A DNA stretch of 7,943 nucleotides from Bifidobacteriaceae bacterium (lineage in GTDB: Bacteria > Actinomycetota > Actinomycetes > Actinomycetales > WQXJ01), in NCBI GenBank assembly GCA_031278675.1, contig JAITJY010000317.1, positions 1-7,943 of the forward strand. Direction: 5' to 3'. Positions 1-6,925 of this stretch are shown one piece after another (positions within the stretch are counted from its first letter, which is position 1; the number at the start of each line of letters is the position of its first letter). The notes below the pieces were generated by a model, which was not told the origin of the DNA, did no database searches, and was given only the letters and a program-made list of their open reading frames with translations. A program made the position numbers and the translations under genes.

Positions 1-340
1 TGGGGCGCTCGGGGCGTCTGGGAGGCGGTCAGATGCGGGACGCAAGGGCGGCGCGACTGGGGCCGGGGCAGCCCTCTCGCCCGCCGATGCCGCTCTATTT
101 GAGCAGCTCAGAGCCTGGCGGGCCGCCACCGCGCGGGAGCGCGGAGTCCCTGCTTACGTGGTCTTCCACGACTCAACCCTGCGGGCTTTGGCCGCTGGGC
201 GGCCCGCGTCGAAGGCGGAATTGGCTGCCGTCCCCGGGATTGGGCGCGCCAAGATTGAGGCCTACGGCCAAGCGGTACTCGCTCTACTGGACGAGGAGCT
301 AAGCGAGAACTTAGCCCCAACCCCCGCGACTGCGCCCTGA
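1..340 (+). CDS. ATP-dependent DNA helicase, C-terminal HRDC domain (partial, 5' end outside window)
   Basis: The reading frame is open from base 2 to the TGA at 338-340 and encodes the last 112 residues of a longer protein. After a basic, Gly-rich linker (SGRRSDAGRKGGATGAG) comes an HRDC domain, visible as LFEQLRAWRAATARERGVPAY, then VVFHDSTLRALA and PGIGRAKIEAYG. HRDC is a small helical nucleic-acid-binding domain at the C-terminus of RecQ helicases and of actinobacterial UvrD2-type helicases, where it helps choose DNA structures in repair and recombination. The helicase motor lies upstream of the window, so the two families cannot be told apart. VVFHDSTL resembles the RecQ wording, while LRAWR also suits UvrD2. 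The short disordered tail ending PTPATAP is not part of the domain. There is no obvious stem-loop terminator after the stop. Confidence 0.85.
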   Translation, partial: GALGASGRRSDAGRKGGATGAGAALSPADAALFEQLRAWRAATARERGVPAYVVFHDSTLRALAAGRPASKAELAAVPGIGRAKIEAYGQAVLALLDEELSENLAPTPATAP

Positions 341-440
341 CCGGACGGGCTGCGCGTTGATCTGGGCTTTGCCTTCGGCGGTTGGGCCCGGGCTGGATCG
401 GGGCGCCTTGGCCTGGGCTGGGGCTGAGTTGGAGCCTGGG

Positions 441-510
441 CGGCTGGGCTTGGGTTGAGCCTGGGCCGGGGCGGTTGGGCTTGGGTTGAGCCTGGGCCGG
501 GGCGGCTGGG
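441..510. repeat. 31-bp GC-rich tandem repeat, two full copies plus a partial third
   Basis: Copy 1 is 441-471 and copy 2 is 472-502. They differ at one base (CGGCTGGG against CGGTTGGG) and share the core CTTGGGTTGAGCCTGGG. A third copy starts at 503 and fades after CGGCTGGG at 510. A degenerate copy precedes the array at about 414-443. The period of 31 is not a multiple of three, which argues that this is noncoding minisatellite-like DNA. Copies are directly adjacent with no unique spacers. Confidence 0.85.
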
Positions 511-517
511 ACCGGGG
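463..517 (+). other. Two adjacent G-quadruplex-forming motifs
   Basis: At 463-485 there are four G-runs of at least three, separated by CC, CGGTT and CTT. At 494-517 there are four more, separated by CC, CGGCT and ACC. Both fit the usual pattern of G-runs with loops of 1 to 7 bases, and both lie on the strand that would appear in RNA reading through from the helicase gene. They come from the 31-bp repeat units. Folding is a prediction from pattern only. Confidence 0.55.
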
Positions 518-570
518 ATGCGGGGGCGGCGGATGGGACGGCATCGGGCGCGGGGGCGAGCCGGTGCTGC

Positions 571-576
571 CATAAT
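571..576 (+). promoter_or_regulatory. Probable -10 element of a leaderless promoter for the dCMP deaminase gene
   Basis: CATAAT matches TATAAT in five of six positions and sits in otherwise very GC-rich DNA. Its last base is seven positions before the A of the ATG at 583, so transcription would start at or next to the start codon. No Shine-Dalgarno sequence precedes that ATG, which agrees with leaderless translation, a common mode in actinobacteria. There is no recognisable -35 hexamer at the expected position near 548-553. Confidence 0.5.
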
Positions 577-582
577 CGACAG

Positions 583-1173
583 ATGCCTGCCGACCAACCT
601 GCCGGGCCTGACCCGGCCGCCGCGGAACCGCCTGTTGCAACCGAGCCCGCCACGCCGGGCGAACCAGATGCAGCCCCGGGGCGCCCCAGGCCAAGCTGGG
701 ACGAATACTTCGTGGGCCTGGTGCCGGTCGTGGGGGGGCGAGCCACCTGCGATCGGGGCCGGTCCGGGGCGGTGATTGTGCGTGACCACCGGATCATCTG
801 CTCGGGCTATGTCGGATCACCGCCGGGGCTGCCGCATTGCGATGAGGTTGGCCATCTCTGGCGGAACGTGGTGGAAGATGACGGCTCAATCAGGACGCAT
901 TGCGTGCGCACCGTCCATGCGGAGCAAAACGCCCTGGCGCAGGCCGCCAAATATGGTCTGCCGCTCGCGGGCACCACCTGCTATTGCACCATGGAACCCT
1001 GCGCGACCTGCGCGATGCTGCTGATCAGCGTGGGCGTGGAGCGTGTGGTGGCGCTGCGCCGCTACCGCGCGGCCCAGCAGTCACGCGACCTATTGGCTGC
1101 GGCCGGTGTGCGCCTAGAAGTCTGGTTCGACGAAGACCAGACCTATCCCAGCGAAATCAAACCCGCGCTCTGA
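583..1173 (+). CDS. dCMP deaminase family protein (ComEB-like)
   Basis: The 196-residue product is a zinc-dependent cytidine/deoxycytidylate deaminase. Its likely reaction is dCMP to dUMP plus ammonia in the cytoplasm, supplying dUMP for thymidylate synthesis. The family opening RPSWDEYF lies at residues 36-43, CDRGRSGAVIV at 56-66, and GLPHCDEVGH at 82-91. The zinc site is HAE at 112-114 (His ligand and catalytic Glu) and PCATC at 139-143 (two Cys ligands). All key residues are present. The first 35 or so residues are a Pro/Ala/Glu-rich disordered extension not found in short family members. No better internal start is evident and the promoter placement supports ATG 583. The permease gene follows 126 bp downstream on the same strand, suggesting a shared role in pyrimidine supply. 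Family assignment is firm; strict dCMP specificity is inferred from the family. Confidence 0.9.
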   Translation: MPADQPAGPDPAAAEPPVATEPATPGEPDAAPGRPRPSWDEYFVGLVPVVGGRATCDRGRSGAVIVRDHRIICSGYVGSPPGLPHCDEVGHLWRNVVEDDGSIRTHCVRTVHAEQNALAQAAKYGLPLAGTTCYCTMEPCATCAMLLISVGVERVVALRRYRAAQQSRDLLAAAGVRLEVWFDEDQTYPSEIKPAL

Positions 1174-1299
1174 GCGGTCCCTCCAGGGCGCAACGGCGCA
1201 GCAGGCCAGCGGCCGGGCCGCAAACCGCACCCCCGAGCACTGGGTAAGCTGGCCTGGGCACCCGCCCGCCAAGGCAAACTCGGCGATTGGACTTCCACC

Positions 1300-2598
1300 A
1301 TGGCACTTTGGACTCTGCACGGTGACGGCAAGAAGATTCCTCCCGGGGAGGTGGTGGCGCCGGGGGAGCGGCTGGTCTGGCCGCGCACCATCTCAATGGG
1401 CATGCAGCATGTCGTGGCGATGTTCGGGGCCACGCTGCTGGTGCCCATTATTACGGACTTCCCGCCGTCCACGACGCTGTTCTTCAGCGCGATCGGCACC
1501 GCACTGTTCCTGGTGTTGACCCGCAACCGCCTGCCCTCTTACCTGGGCTCCAGCTTCGCTTTCATCTCGCCGATCATGGCTGCCAAGGCCAGCGACGGCG
1601 GGATGGGCGCAGCGCTGTTCGGGGTGATGGCGACCGGGCTGTTGCTGGCGCTGGTCGGTTGGGTGGTACACCGGGCGGGCGCGGGCTGGCTGAACGCCTT
1701 CATGCCGCCGGTCATGACGGGCACCATTGTGATGATGATCGGTTTCAACTTGGCGGGCACGGCCTGGAAAACCGTCGACGCCGCGACTGGCGAGGTCAAC
1801 GGCGGCATGGCCTACGCGCCGCTGACGGCCTGGATCACGGTTGTCGCCATTGTCCTGGTAACCGTGTTGTTCCGGGGAATGATCGGACGGTTGTCGGTGC
1901 TGATCGGTGTGGCCTGCGGTTATATTGCGGCGCTGGTGCAGGGCCAAGTGGATTTCGCGGCGATCCGCGAAGCGGCCTGGCTTGGGTTGCCTGAGTTCCA
2001 GGCGCCGAGTCCCGAATGGGCTGTGCTGCCGATGTTCTTGCCGGTGGTGCTGGTGCTGATCGCAGAGAACGTGGGCCACGTCAAATCGGTGGCGTTGATG
2101 ACGGGCCAAGACTACGACAAGTCGATGGGGCGGGCCCTGATGGCGGACGGCTTGGCGACCGCGCTGGCCGGCGCGGCTGGCGGCTCGGGCACTACCACGT
2201 ATGCGGAGAATATCGGCGTGATGGCGGCCACGAAGGTGTATTCGACCGCCGTTTATTGGGTCGCCGCCGCGACCGCGCTGGCTCTGTCGCTGATCCCGAA
2301 GTTCGGCGAGGCGGTGCGTACTGTCCCGCCCGGCGTGATCGGCGGCGCGGGGGTGATGTTGTACGGGATGATTGGGCTGTTGGGCGCCCGCATCTGGGTC
2401 GAGAACAAGGTCAACTTCGCGAATCCCGTCAATCTGTTCCCGGCCGCCGCCGCGTTGATCTTGGGGATTGCGGGCGCCAGCTTCAAGTTCGGCGAGATCG
2501 AACTGACCGGGATTGTGGTCGGCACCGTGACCGCCTTCGCGCTCTACCACGCCATGCGCGGAATTGCCCGATGGCGTGGTACAGACGTAGCAGCGTAG
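1300..2598 (+). CDS. uraA: NCS2-family uracil permease (UraA-like uracil/xanthine transporter)
   Basis: The 432-residue product is an integral membrane nucleobase:cation symporter-2 protein, most like UraA-type uracil permeases. The start WTLHGDGKKIPPGEVVAPGE is typical of actinobacterial members, and QHVVAMFGAT at residues 36-45 is the family's first helix. AENVGH at 255-260 and YAENIGVMAATK at 301-312 carry the two glutamates (E256 and E303) and the histidine (H260) that correspond to substrate-site residues E241, E290 and H245 of E. coli UraA. Their spacing of 47 is close to the 49 in UraA. Hydrophobic segments run throughout, consistent with 14 helices. Uracil is the likely substrate, proton-coupled, although xanthine or uric acid members share the fold. 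The Shine-Dalgarno is weak, at best GGA nine bases before the ATG, and the 126-bp upstream gap has no convincing promoter. Confidence 0.9.
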   Translation: MALWTLHGDGKKIPPGEVVAPGERLVWPRTISMGMQHVVAMFGATLLVPIITDFPPSTTLFFSAIGTALFLVLTRNRLPSYLGSSFAFISPIMAAKASDGGMGAALFGVMATGLLLALVGWVVHRAGAGWLNAFMPPVMTGTIVMMIGFNLAGTAWKTVDAATGEVNGGMAYAPLTAWITVVAIVLVTVLFRGMIGRLSVLIGVACGYIAALVQGQVDFAAIREAAWLGLPEFQAPSPEWAVLPMFLPVVLVLIAENVGHVKSVALMTGQDYDKSMGRALMADGLATALAGAAGGSGTTTYAENIGVMAATKVYSTAVYWVAAATALALSLIPKFGEAVRTVPPGVIGGAGVMLYGMIGLLGARIWVENKVNFANPVNLFPAAAALILGIAGASFKFGEIELTGIVVGTVTAFALYHAMRGIARWRGTDVAA

Positions 2599-2678
2599 CC
2601 CGTTTGGCGTCAGTAAACATTGCCCGGTCCCGTAGCCCAGGCGTAGCGGCATCAACGGCCAATCAGCCCGGAGGCGGG

Positions 2679-3440
2679 TCAAGGGCGGGTGATGTCATCC
2701 AGGACCGGGATGATGTACTGGGCCCACGCCTGCTGGCCGGTTCGGTTCAGATGGATTCCGTCAGCCACAAACAAAGACTCATCGAAAACTGAGCCGTCAT
2801 AGGTCAATTCGCTGGCGTCCACGAAACGCAGGTAATCAACGGATTCGGCGAATTCTTTCAGGCCCTGGTTGACCATTTGGGTGACCGGGACATGATTGGC
2901 CCGTCCGGGCGCCAACAATCCACTCATCACCACGAACTGGGCATCCGGCAGCCGCTCATGGAAATCCGCGAACATCTGCTTCTTGTAGGCCAGGCACTCG
3001 GCCGCCTTAGCCTGATCAGTGCCGGTCATAAAGAGGTAGTCGTTGGACCCGGTCTGGAACACGACGACCGCCGGCTCTAAAGGAAACAGCAGGGTGTCGG
3101 CATGTTTGACCAGTCTCTTGTCGGTGCTGCCACCAAACCCATGGTTGACCACATGGTAGGGCGCCAGGTCCGTGTTGATCTCGCTCCAGCGGGCAAAGTT
3201 GGATGCCCCGTAGAACACAATCCCGCCCTTCGGCTCATCCCGGGTGGTCTTCGCCAACCGGTTCACATAGAAAGAATCGAACGGGCCGGTGCCGTCCCTG
3301 ACGCCCGCCACCACCACCAGGGCCAATGCGCCCACGATCACAAAACCAAGAATCGACGCGAGCCAAATCAACACCAGCCGCCACCGGCGGCGCGGCGTGC
3401 GTTTGGGCGGCGCCCCGCCGCCCGCCTCAGGCTGAGACAT
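2679..3440 (-). CDS. Membrane-anchored SGNH/GDSL-type hydrolase
   Basis: The product has 253 residues counted from ATG 3440. The frame is open further upstream, but that would overlap the esterase gene, while ATG 3440 has a GGAAGGA Shine-Dalgarno at 3448-3454 with a 7-base spacer. A basic N-terminus (PPKRTPRRRWR) precedes one hydrophobic helix at about 20-47, giving a signal anchor that puts the catalytic part outside. The four SGNH blocks are present: YGASN with Ser80, HGFGGS at 100-105, TGSND with Asn133, and ADGIH with Asp227 and His230. The nucleophile motif is GAS rather than GDS. Such enzymes hydrolyse ester bonds such as acetyl groups on sugars or lipids; the substrate is not readable. 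It is the last gene of the four-gene cluster, 22 bp after the esterase, and faces the permease gene tail to tail across 80 bp without a clear terminator. Confidence 0.85.
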   Translation of the reverse strand: MSQPEAGGGAPPKRTPRRRWRLVLIWLASILGFVIVGALALVVVAGVRDGTGPFDSFYVNRLAKTTRDEPKGGIVFYGASNFARWSEINTDLAPYHVVNHGFGGSTDKRLVKHADTLLFPLEPAVVVFQTGSNDYLFMTGTDQAKAAECLAYKKQMFADFHERLPDAQFVVMSGLLAPGRANHVPVTQMVNQGLKEFAESVDYLRFVDASELTYDGSVFDESLFVADGIHLNRTGQQAWAQYIIPVLDDITRP

Positions 3441-3462
3441 CCGGACATCCTTCCCGCCCGCA

Positions 3463-4407
3463 TCACAGCGTGCGCAGCGCGGCAATGCACTGAGCGCGCC
3501 AGGCGCGGGCACTCGGCAAGAGCATAGTCAGGGTCGAAGCCCCGTGGAGCAGTCCGTCATACAAGGTCGCTTCCACCTCAACCCCGGCCTCGGCCAAGCG
3601 CTCGGCGTAGCGGGCGCCATCATCCCGCACTGGGTCGATCTCGCAGGTCAAAATCACTGCCCGAGGCAGGCCGGCCAGGCTGGGGGCTAGCAGCGGCGAA
3701 GCGTACGGGTTGAGGCGGTCGGCATCGTCGGTGAAATAGTCTGCGGGTGCGCTTTGCGCCATCTGGCGAACTGCGGGGAACTCGGCATCAAAAGTGTGAA
3801 TCGACGGTGAGGACAACGTGAAGTCCAGTGCCGGTGCCTCCAACAGTTGCAATGCGATCTTGGGGCCGGACTCGTCGCGGGCTTTGAGCGCCAGTGCCGC
3901 CGAGAGGTTGCCGCCGGCGGAACCGCCACCCACCGCGAGGCGGGCCGGGTCAATGCCCAACAGTTCGGCGTTCGCGAAGACCCACTCGAACGCGGCGTAG
4001 CAGTCTTCCAGGCCGGCCGGGAACCGGTTTTCCGGCGCCAAACGGTAGTCGACTGCGATCACCACAAGATCAGCGCCCTTGGCGAGATGCGCACAATGAG
4101 CGTGATTTTCGGCGCTGTCCACCGACCCGAGGGTCCAGCCGCCGCCGTGCAAGTAGACCAGGCCGGGGCGCAGCGCGGGCGGTGACCCAGCCGTGCGATA
4201 AGCCTTGACCTTGACGGGTGGTGCGCCCGCAGGTCCGGGCACCCAAAAGGTCGCGGCCGTCACGTCCGGCGGCCCAGGTTCGATGGCGACGCCCACTTGG
4301 GCCGCCGAGTTCGCCTCCGCTTCGCGGCGCGCCTGGGCGATCGGGACCTGAGGCAGGTCAGAGCGGAGGGCTTCGACTAGCGGGACGAGGATCGGATCGA
4401 GAGGCAT
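3463..4407 (-). CDS. Alpha/beta hydrolase, hormone-sensitive-lipase-type esterase
   Basis: The 314-residue product belongs to the HSL (family IV) carboxylesterases, which includes acetyl esterase Aes. The oxyanion-hole motif HGGGW is at 87-91, YRLAPENRFP at 121-130, and the nucleophile elbow GGSAG at 161-165 with Ser163. The acid Asp258 lies in EIDPVRDDG and His288 in DGLLHGA, so the triad is complete. No signal peptide is seen, so it is probably cytoplasmic. The frame runs 88 codons further upstream, but that stretch lies antiparallel-free inside the glucosidase gene on the same strand and is spurious. ATG 4407 has an AAGGAG at 4414-4419 with a 6-base spacer. That Shine-Dalgarno overlaps the TAA of the glucosidase gene, so translation may be coupled. 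It probably removes short acyl groups from small molecules; which ones is unknown. Confidence 0.92.
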   Translation of the reverse strand: MPLDPILVPLVEALRSDLPQVPIAQARREAEANSAAQVGVAIEPGPPDVTAATFWVPGPAGAPPVKVKAYRTAGSPPALRPGLVYLHGGGWTLGSVDSAENHAHCAHLAKGADLVVIAVDYRLAPENRFPAGLEDCYAAFEWVFANAELLGIDPARLAVGGGSAGGNLSAALALKARDESGPKIALQLLEAPALDFTLSSPSIHTFDAEFPAVRQMAQSAPADYFTDDADRLNPYASPLLAPSLAGLPRAVILTCEIDPVRDDGARYAERLAEAGVEVEATLYDGLLHGASTLTMLLPSARAWRAQCIAALRTL

Positions 4408-4420
4408 GATTAGCTCCTTA
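4408..4420 (-). promoter_or_regulatory. Ribosome binding site of the esterase overlapping the glucosidase stop codon
   Basis: Read on the - strand, the sequence is TAAGGAGCTAATC followed by ATG. The TAA that ends the glucosidase gene is also the start of the AAGGAG Shine-Dalgarno. This fixes the esterase start at 4407 and suggests that ribosomes ending on the glucosidase gene reinitiate here. Confidence 0.75.
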
Positions 4421-5629
4421 GCTTGGTCGTTTACTGGTGGTGAGTTGCCCGGTACGGGCCAGGGCACCGAGATATGCCAGGGACGGCTTCGGCGTCCGGG
4501 TGAACGTGGTGCGATCGACCGCGACCAGCCCAAATGTGGGAGCGAAGCTGCCCCATTCATAGTTGTCGAGGAGACTCCAGTGGAAATAGCCCCGCACGTC
4601 GATGCCGTCCGCGAGCGCCCCAGCCAAACCCGCGAGGGCTTCGGCGGTATACGCGATGCGGCGGGCGTCATCGGGCGTGGCGATGCCGTTTTCTGTCACC
4701 AAGACCGGCAGGCCCGTCAGGTCCGCGACTCGGCGGACGCACTCCGCGAGCGCGGGTGGGTAATACTCCCAGTCCGTCAAGGTGCGTTCGCTGCCCGCGC
4801 GGGGGGCGGCCCGCAGTTCACCGGCGACGGCTTTGACCCGGCGGCAGGTGTAGGACTGCACCCCAATCCAATCGTCGCCGGCGGCGGCATCATAGAAAAT
4901 GTCCTCCGAGGCGCGCTGGTATGCGGCCGCCAATTCCTCGGCGCCCGGTTCGGGGTGGTAGGTCTGGCTCGCCACCGACCAACCGAGACGAGCGTGCGGG
5001 AGGACTTGGCGCAGGGCGGCGCGGGCGGCATCGTGCGCTGCAATAATCCCCTTGACGTGGTCCGGGTCCGGGAGCGGCAAACTGTCCAACGCCGCCAACC
5101 CGCCGGCCGAGGCGATCACCGGGAACAGTGTCACCATGTTCGGCTCGTTGATCAGGCAGATGTGTTCTACTTGGCCCAAGATGGGCGCAACATAGGCGCA
5201 GTAGCGGGCGAACAGGTCGGCGATCTTAGGGTGCGCCCAGCTACCCAATGCGCCAACCCACGCCGGATTGGTGAAATGGTGGAGCGTGACCAGCGGTTTT
5301 AGGCCTAATTCGGCTGCCGTGTCGATCAATTTGGCGTAATACGCCAGATTAGCCCGCGAGAAGGCGCCCGGTGCGGGCTCCAGGCGCGCCCACTCGATGG
5401 AGAACCTGTAGGAGTTCAATCCGGCGTCCGCCGCGAGCTCCAGGTCCTCGCGCCAGCGGTGGTATGAATCGCAGGCGTCGCCGGACGGCTCGGTGATGAA
5501 GGAACTGGGCTGGTGTTCAATCTGCCACCAGTCGGAAGCGGTGTTGTTGCCCTCGATCTGGTGGGCGGAAGTGGCGGCACCCCACAGGAAGGCTGGGGGG
5601 AATGGGTGGTTGGACGGCATCGGCCTCAT
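4418..5629 (-). CDS. Glycoside hydrolase family 1 beta-glucosidase
   Basis: The 403-residue product is a GH1 retaining glycosidase acting on the terminal beta-linked sugar of glucosides or galactosides. It starts with FLWGAATSAHQIEGN at residues 14-28, where Gln24 is the sugar-binding Gln. TLHHFTNPAW is at 115-124, and INEPN at 160-164 holds the acid/base Glu162. VTENGIA at 311-317 holds the nucleophile Glu313. HWSLLDNYEWG at 350-360 ends with Glu358-Trp359, the glycone-binding pair of enzymes acting on unphosphorylated sugars; 6-phospho-glycosidases carry a different motif there. This fits uptake by the adjacent MFS protein rather than a phosphotransferase system. There is no signal peptide, so it is cytoplasmic. 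The length is near that expected for this actinobacterial GH1 subgroup. ATG 5629 is preferred over ATG 5620, because AGGTGA at 5637-5642 lies 7 bases ahead of it. The preceding transporter gene ends 18 bp upstream. Confidence 0.93.
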   Translation of the reverse strand: MRPMPSNHPFPPAFLWGAATSAHQIEGNNTASDWWQIEHQPSSFITEPSGDACDSYHRWREDLELAADAGLNSYRFSIEWARLEPAPGAFSRANLAYYAKLIDTAAELGLKPLVTLHHFTNPAWVGALGSWAHPKIADLFARYCAYVAPILGQVEHICLINEPNMVTLFPVIASAGGLAALDSLPLPDPDHVKGIIAAHDAARAALRQVLPHARLGWSVASQTYHPEPGAEELAAAYQRASEDIFYDAAAGDDWIGVQSYTCRRVKAVAGELRAAPRAGSERTLTDWEYYPPALAECVRRVADLTGLPVLVTENGIATPDDARRIAYTAEALAGLAGALADGIDVRGYFHWSLLDNYEWGSFAPTFGLVAVDRTTFTRTPKPSLAYLGALARTGQLTTSKRPS

Positions 5630-5662
5630 CTGACTCTCACCTGACTCTCATCTGACTCTCTT
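5630..5662. repeat. Three tandem 11-bp repeats at the transporter/glucosidase junction
   Basis: On the + strand three units beginning CTGACTCTC start at 5630, 5641 and 5652, differing only in the last two bases. Together they cover the last codons and stop of the transporter gene, the whole 18-bp gap and the glucosidase ribosome binding site. On the - strand the unit reads GAGAGTCAGRT. The middle copy has G at the variable base and so supplies the AGGTGA Shine-Dalgarno, whereas the outer copies read ATG there. Confidence 0.8.
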
Positions 5663-6904
5663 GACGTTGATTAGAAACACTCCGGATAGGGCGGTCAGTA
5701 CCAATCCGCCCACGAACACGGCCGGATACCCGGCCATGGTCACGAGCAAGCCGGCCACCCCTGGTGCCAAGATACCCGGCGCCGTGTTGGCGACGGTCAA
5801 AAAGCCGAGGTCGCGGGCGGCGTTCGCTTGGTTCGGCAGCACCTGAACCATCATCGCCTGGTCTACCGAGATGAACGTGCCATACGCCATCGACAAGGCG
5901 CTGATAGAGATCGGGAAGACCATCACGTTGTGGGAGGTCAACAGCAGCGCCACGCCGGCCGCGCCAACAATCCCGGCGCCAATCACGAACGGTTTGCGGC
6001 GCCCCACCCGGTCTGAGAGCGGTCCCATGACCACCGCGAACACTCCCGCGCCGGCGGCCAGCAGGATTCCCGCCAGCGCCACCATCTGGCGGGTGGTTGC
6101 CTGGTCGGTGTGGAAATAGTCGGTCAGGATGTAAAGCTGGTAGGCGAACGTGGTCAATAGCCCCAGCAGGAAGCAAACCCGGCCCGCGAAGACCAGCCAG
6201 AAGTCTTTGTCGCCCGGCGGCCTAAGCGACTTCGCCAACCCGATGAGCGAGGCCGTCTCGCGTGGTTCGCCCTGGCTTGGGATGGTTGGCAACGCCCAGC
6301 ACAACGCGATCGCCGCGAGAACCATGGTCCACGGCGTGACGGCCAGGCCAATCCTGGGTATGGCGATGAAACCTGCCGCGACCAGGCCGCCTAGCGCGCC
6401 GCCCAGCAGGTTGCCCAGCCCGCTGAGCGCCGAGGCGCGGCCCAGGAGATTCTTGTGGACGTGATCCGGCAGCAGCGCGGATAGGCCGGCGACCAGGACG
6501 TTGCAGCCGATCTGTTGGCAGGAGATGAGGAGGACAATCACCGCGAAGCTGTCCGTGAAGGGCACCGCCGCCATGGCCAGAGCGCTGAACGCCGAGCCCG
6601 CCACCAGCCACGGTTTGCGTCTACCGAACCGGGAGCGGGTCCGGTCCGACGCCAGGCCGCCGATGACGACCGCTACCGCGCCGCTGATGGACGCGATGGT
6701 CCCTGCTAGGGCCGCCATCTTGATTTTGTCGGCCGCGTTGAGCTCCGCGAAGAGTGCTTGGCTGAGCGTCCCGAAGGCTCCTGCGGGGACCGACCACGAC
6801 AGGGTGCCGATCAGAATTAGGGGTCCGAAGCGGCCGAGTTTGGTGGTGTAGTAGCCGGGGCGGGGTGGGGCAGTGCCCGGGTTGGGTGTGTCGCTAGCGT
6901 TCAA
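5648..6904 (-). CDS. MFS transporter, probable glycoside/sugar importer
   Basis: The 418-residue product (from TTG 6904) is a 12-helix major facilitator. The loop between helices 2 and 3 carries GGLASDRTRSRFGRRKPW at about 82-99, and a matching GPLSDRVGRRKP at about 294-305 marks the second half, showing the internal duplication of the family. The arrangement recalls SLC45/GPH-like sugar carriers. Placement directly ahead of a GH1 glucosidase suggests import of a beta-glucoside, but MFS sequence alone does not give substrate or direction. The frame also opens with TTG at 6940, but that lies at the predicted transcription start and has no Shine-Dalgarno. TTG 6904 has GGAG seven bases upstream and leaves a leader of about 30 bases, so I prefer it. 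It is the first gene of the four-gene cluster and is divergent from the tetR gene. Confidence 0.85.
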   Translation of the reverse strand: MNASDTPNPGTAPPRPGYYTTKLGRFGPLILIGTLSWSVPAGAFGTLSQALFAELNAADKIKMAALAGTIASISGAVAVVIGGLASDRTRSRFGRRKPWLVAGSAFSALAMAAVPFTDSFAVIVLLISCQQIGCNVLVAGLSALLPDHVHKNLLGRASALSGLGNLLGGALGGLVAAGFIAIPRIGLAVTPWTMVLAAIALCWALPTIPSQGEPRETASLIGLAKSLRPPGDKDFWLVFAGRVCFLLGLLTTFAYQLYILTDYFHTDQATTRQMVALAGILLAAGAGVFAVVMGPLSDRVGRRKPFVIGAGIVGAAGVALLLTSHNVMVFPISISALSMAYGTFISVDQAMMVQVLPNQANAARDLGFLTVANTAPGILAPGVAGLLVTMAGYPAVFVGGLVLTALSGVFLINVKRVR

Positions 6905-6925
6905 ACTCTTGCTCCGTTGATAGGC

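Larger units (their letters stand above)
341..582. other. G-rich intergenic region between helicase and dCMP deaminase
   Basis: This 242-bp gap is strongly G-rich and A-poor on the + strand from about 361 to 570, and base composition switches to C-rich at the deaminase start. Open frames on the - strand give Pro/Gln/Ala-rich peptides in all three frames, as expected from a C-rich repeat whose period is not a multiple of three, so I see no gene here. It holds the 31-bp tandem repeat, two G-quadruplex motifs and, at its right end, the deaminase promoter. Confidence 0.7.

Noticed and set aside
441..510. Repeat array as a possible CRISPR
   Set aside because: Copies are directly adjacent with no unique spacers, only about two copies exist, and no cas gene is in the window.
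108..797. Open frame of 229 codons on the - strand (and overlapping 175- and 127-codon frames) giving Pro/Gln-rich repeats
   Set aside because: It runs antisense to the helicase tail and the deaminase. All three frames give similar Pro-rich peptides because the 31-bp repeat shifts frame each copy, so it is a composition artefact.
1174..1299. Possible promoter for the permease at TAAGCT (1245-1250)
   Set aside because: It fits TANNNT, but no -35-like hexamer lies at 16 to 18 bases upstream, and such hexamers occur by chance.
2599..2678. Possible bidirectional terminator between the convergent permease and SGNH genes
   Set aside because: Only CCCG-GAGG-CGGG at 2667-2678 can pair, four base pairs with no T-run, which is too weak to call.
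1393..2682. Open frame of 429 codons on the - strand opposite the permease
   Set aside because: The translation is rich in His, Arg and Gln with no domain pattern, while the + strand encodes a complete NCS2 permease with all family motifs. It is an antisense shadow in GC-rich DNA.
3441..3512. 24-codon N-terminal extension of the SGNH hydrolase
   Set aside because: It would overlap the end of the esterase gene, and the ATG at 3440 has GGAAGGA at a 7-base spacing.
4408..4671. 88-codon N-terminal extension of the esterase
   Set aside because: It lies wholly inside the glucosidase gene in another frame of the same strand, has no domain pattern, and ATG 4407 has a strong, well-spaced Shine-Dalgarno.
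4406..5302. Open frame of 298 codons on the + strand
   Set aside because: It is antisense to the GH1 gene, which carries all catalytic motifs; the translation has no recognisable domain and no ribosome binding site.
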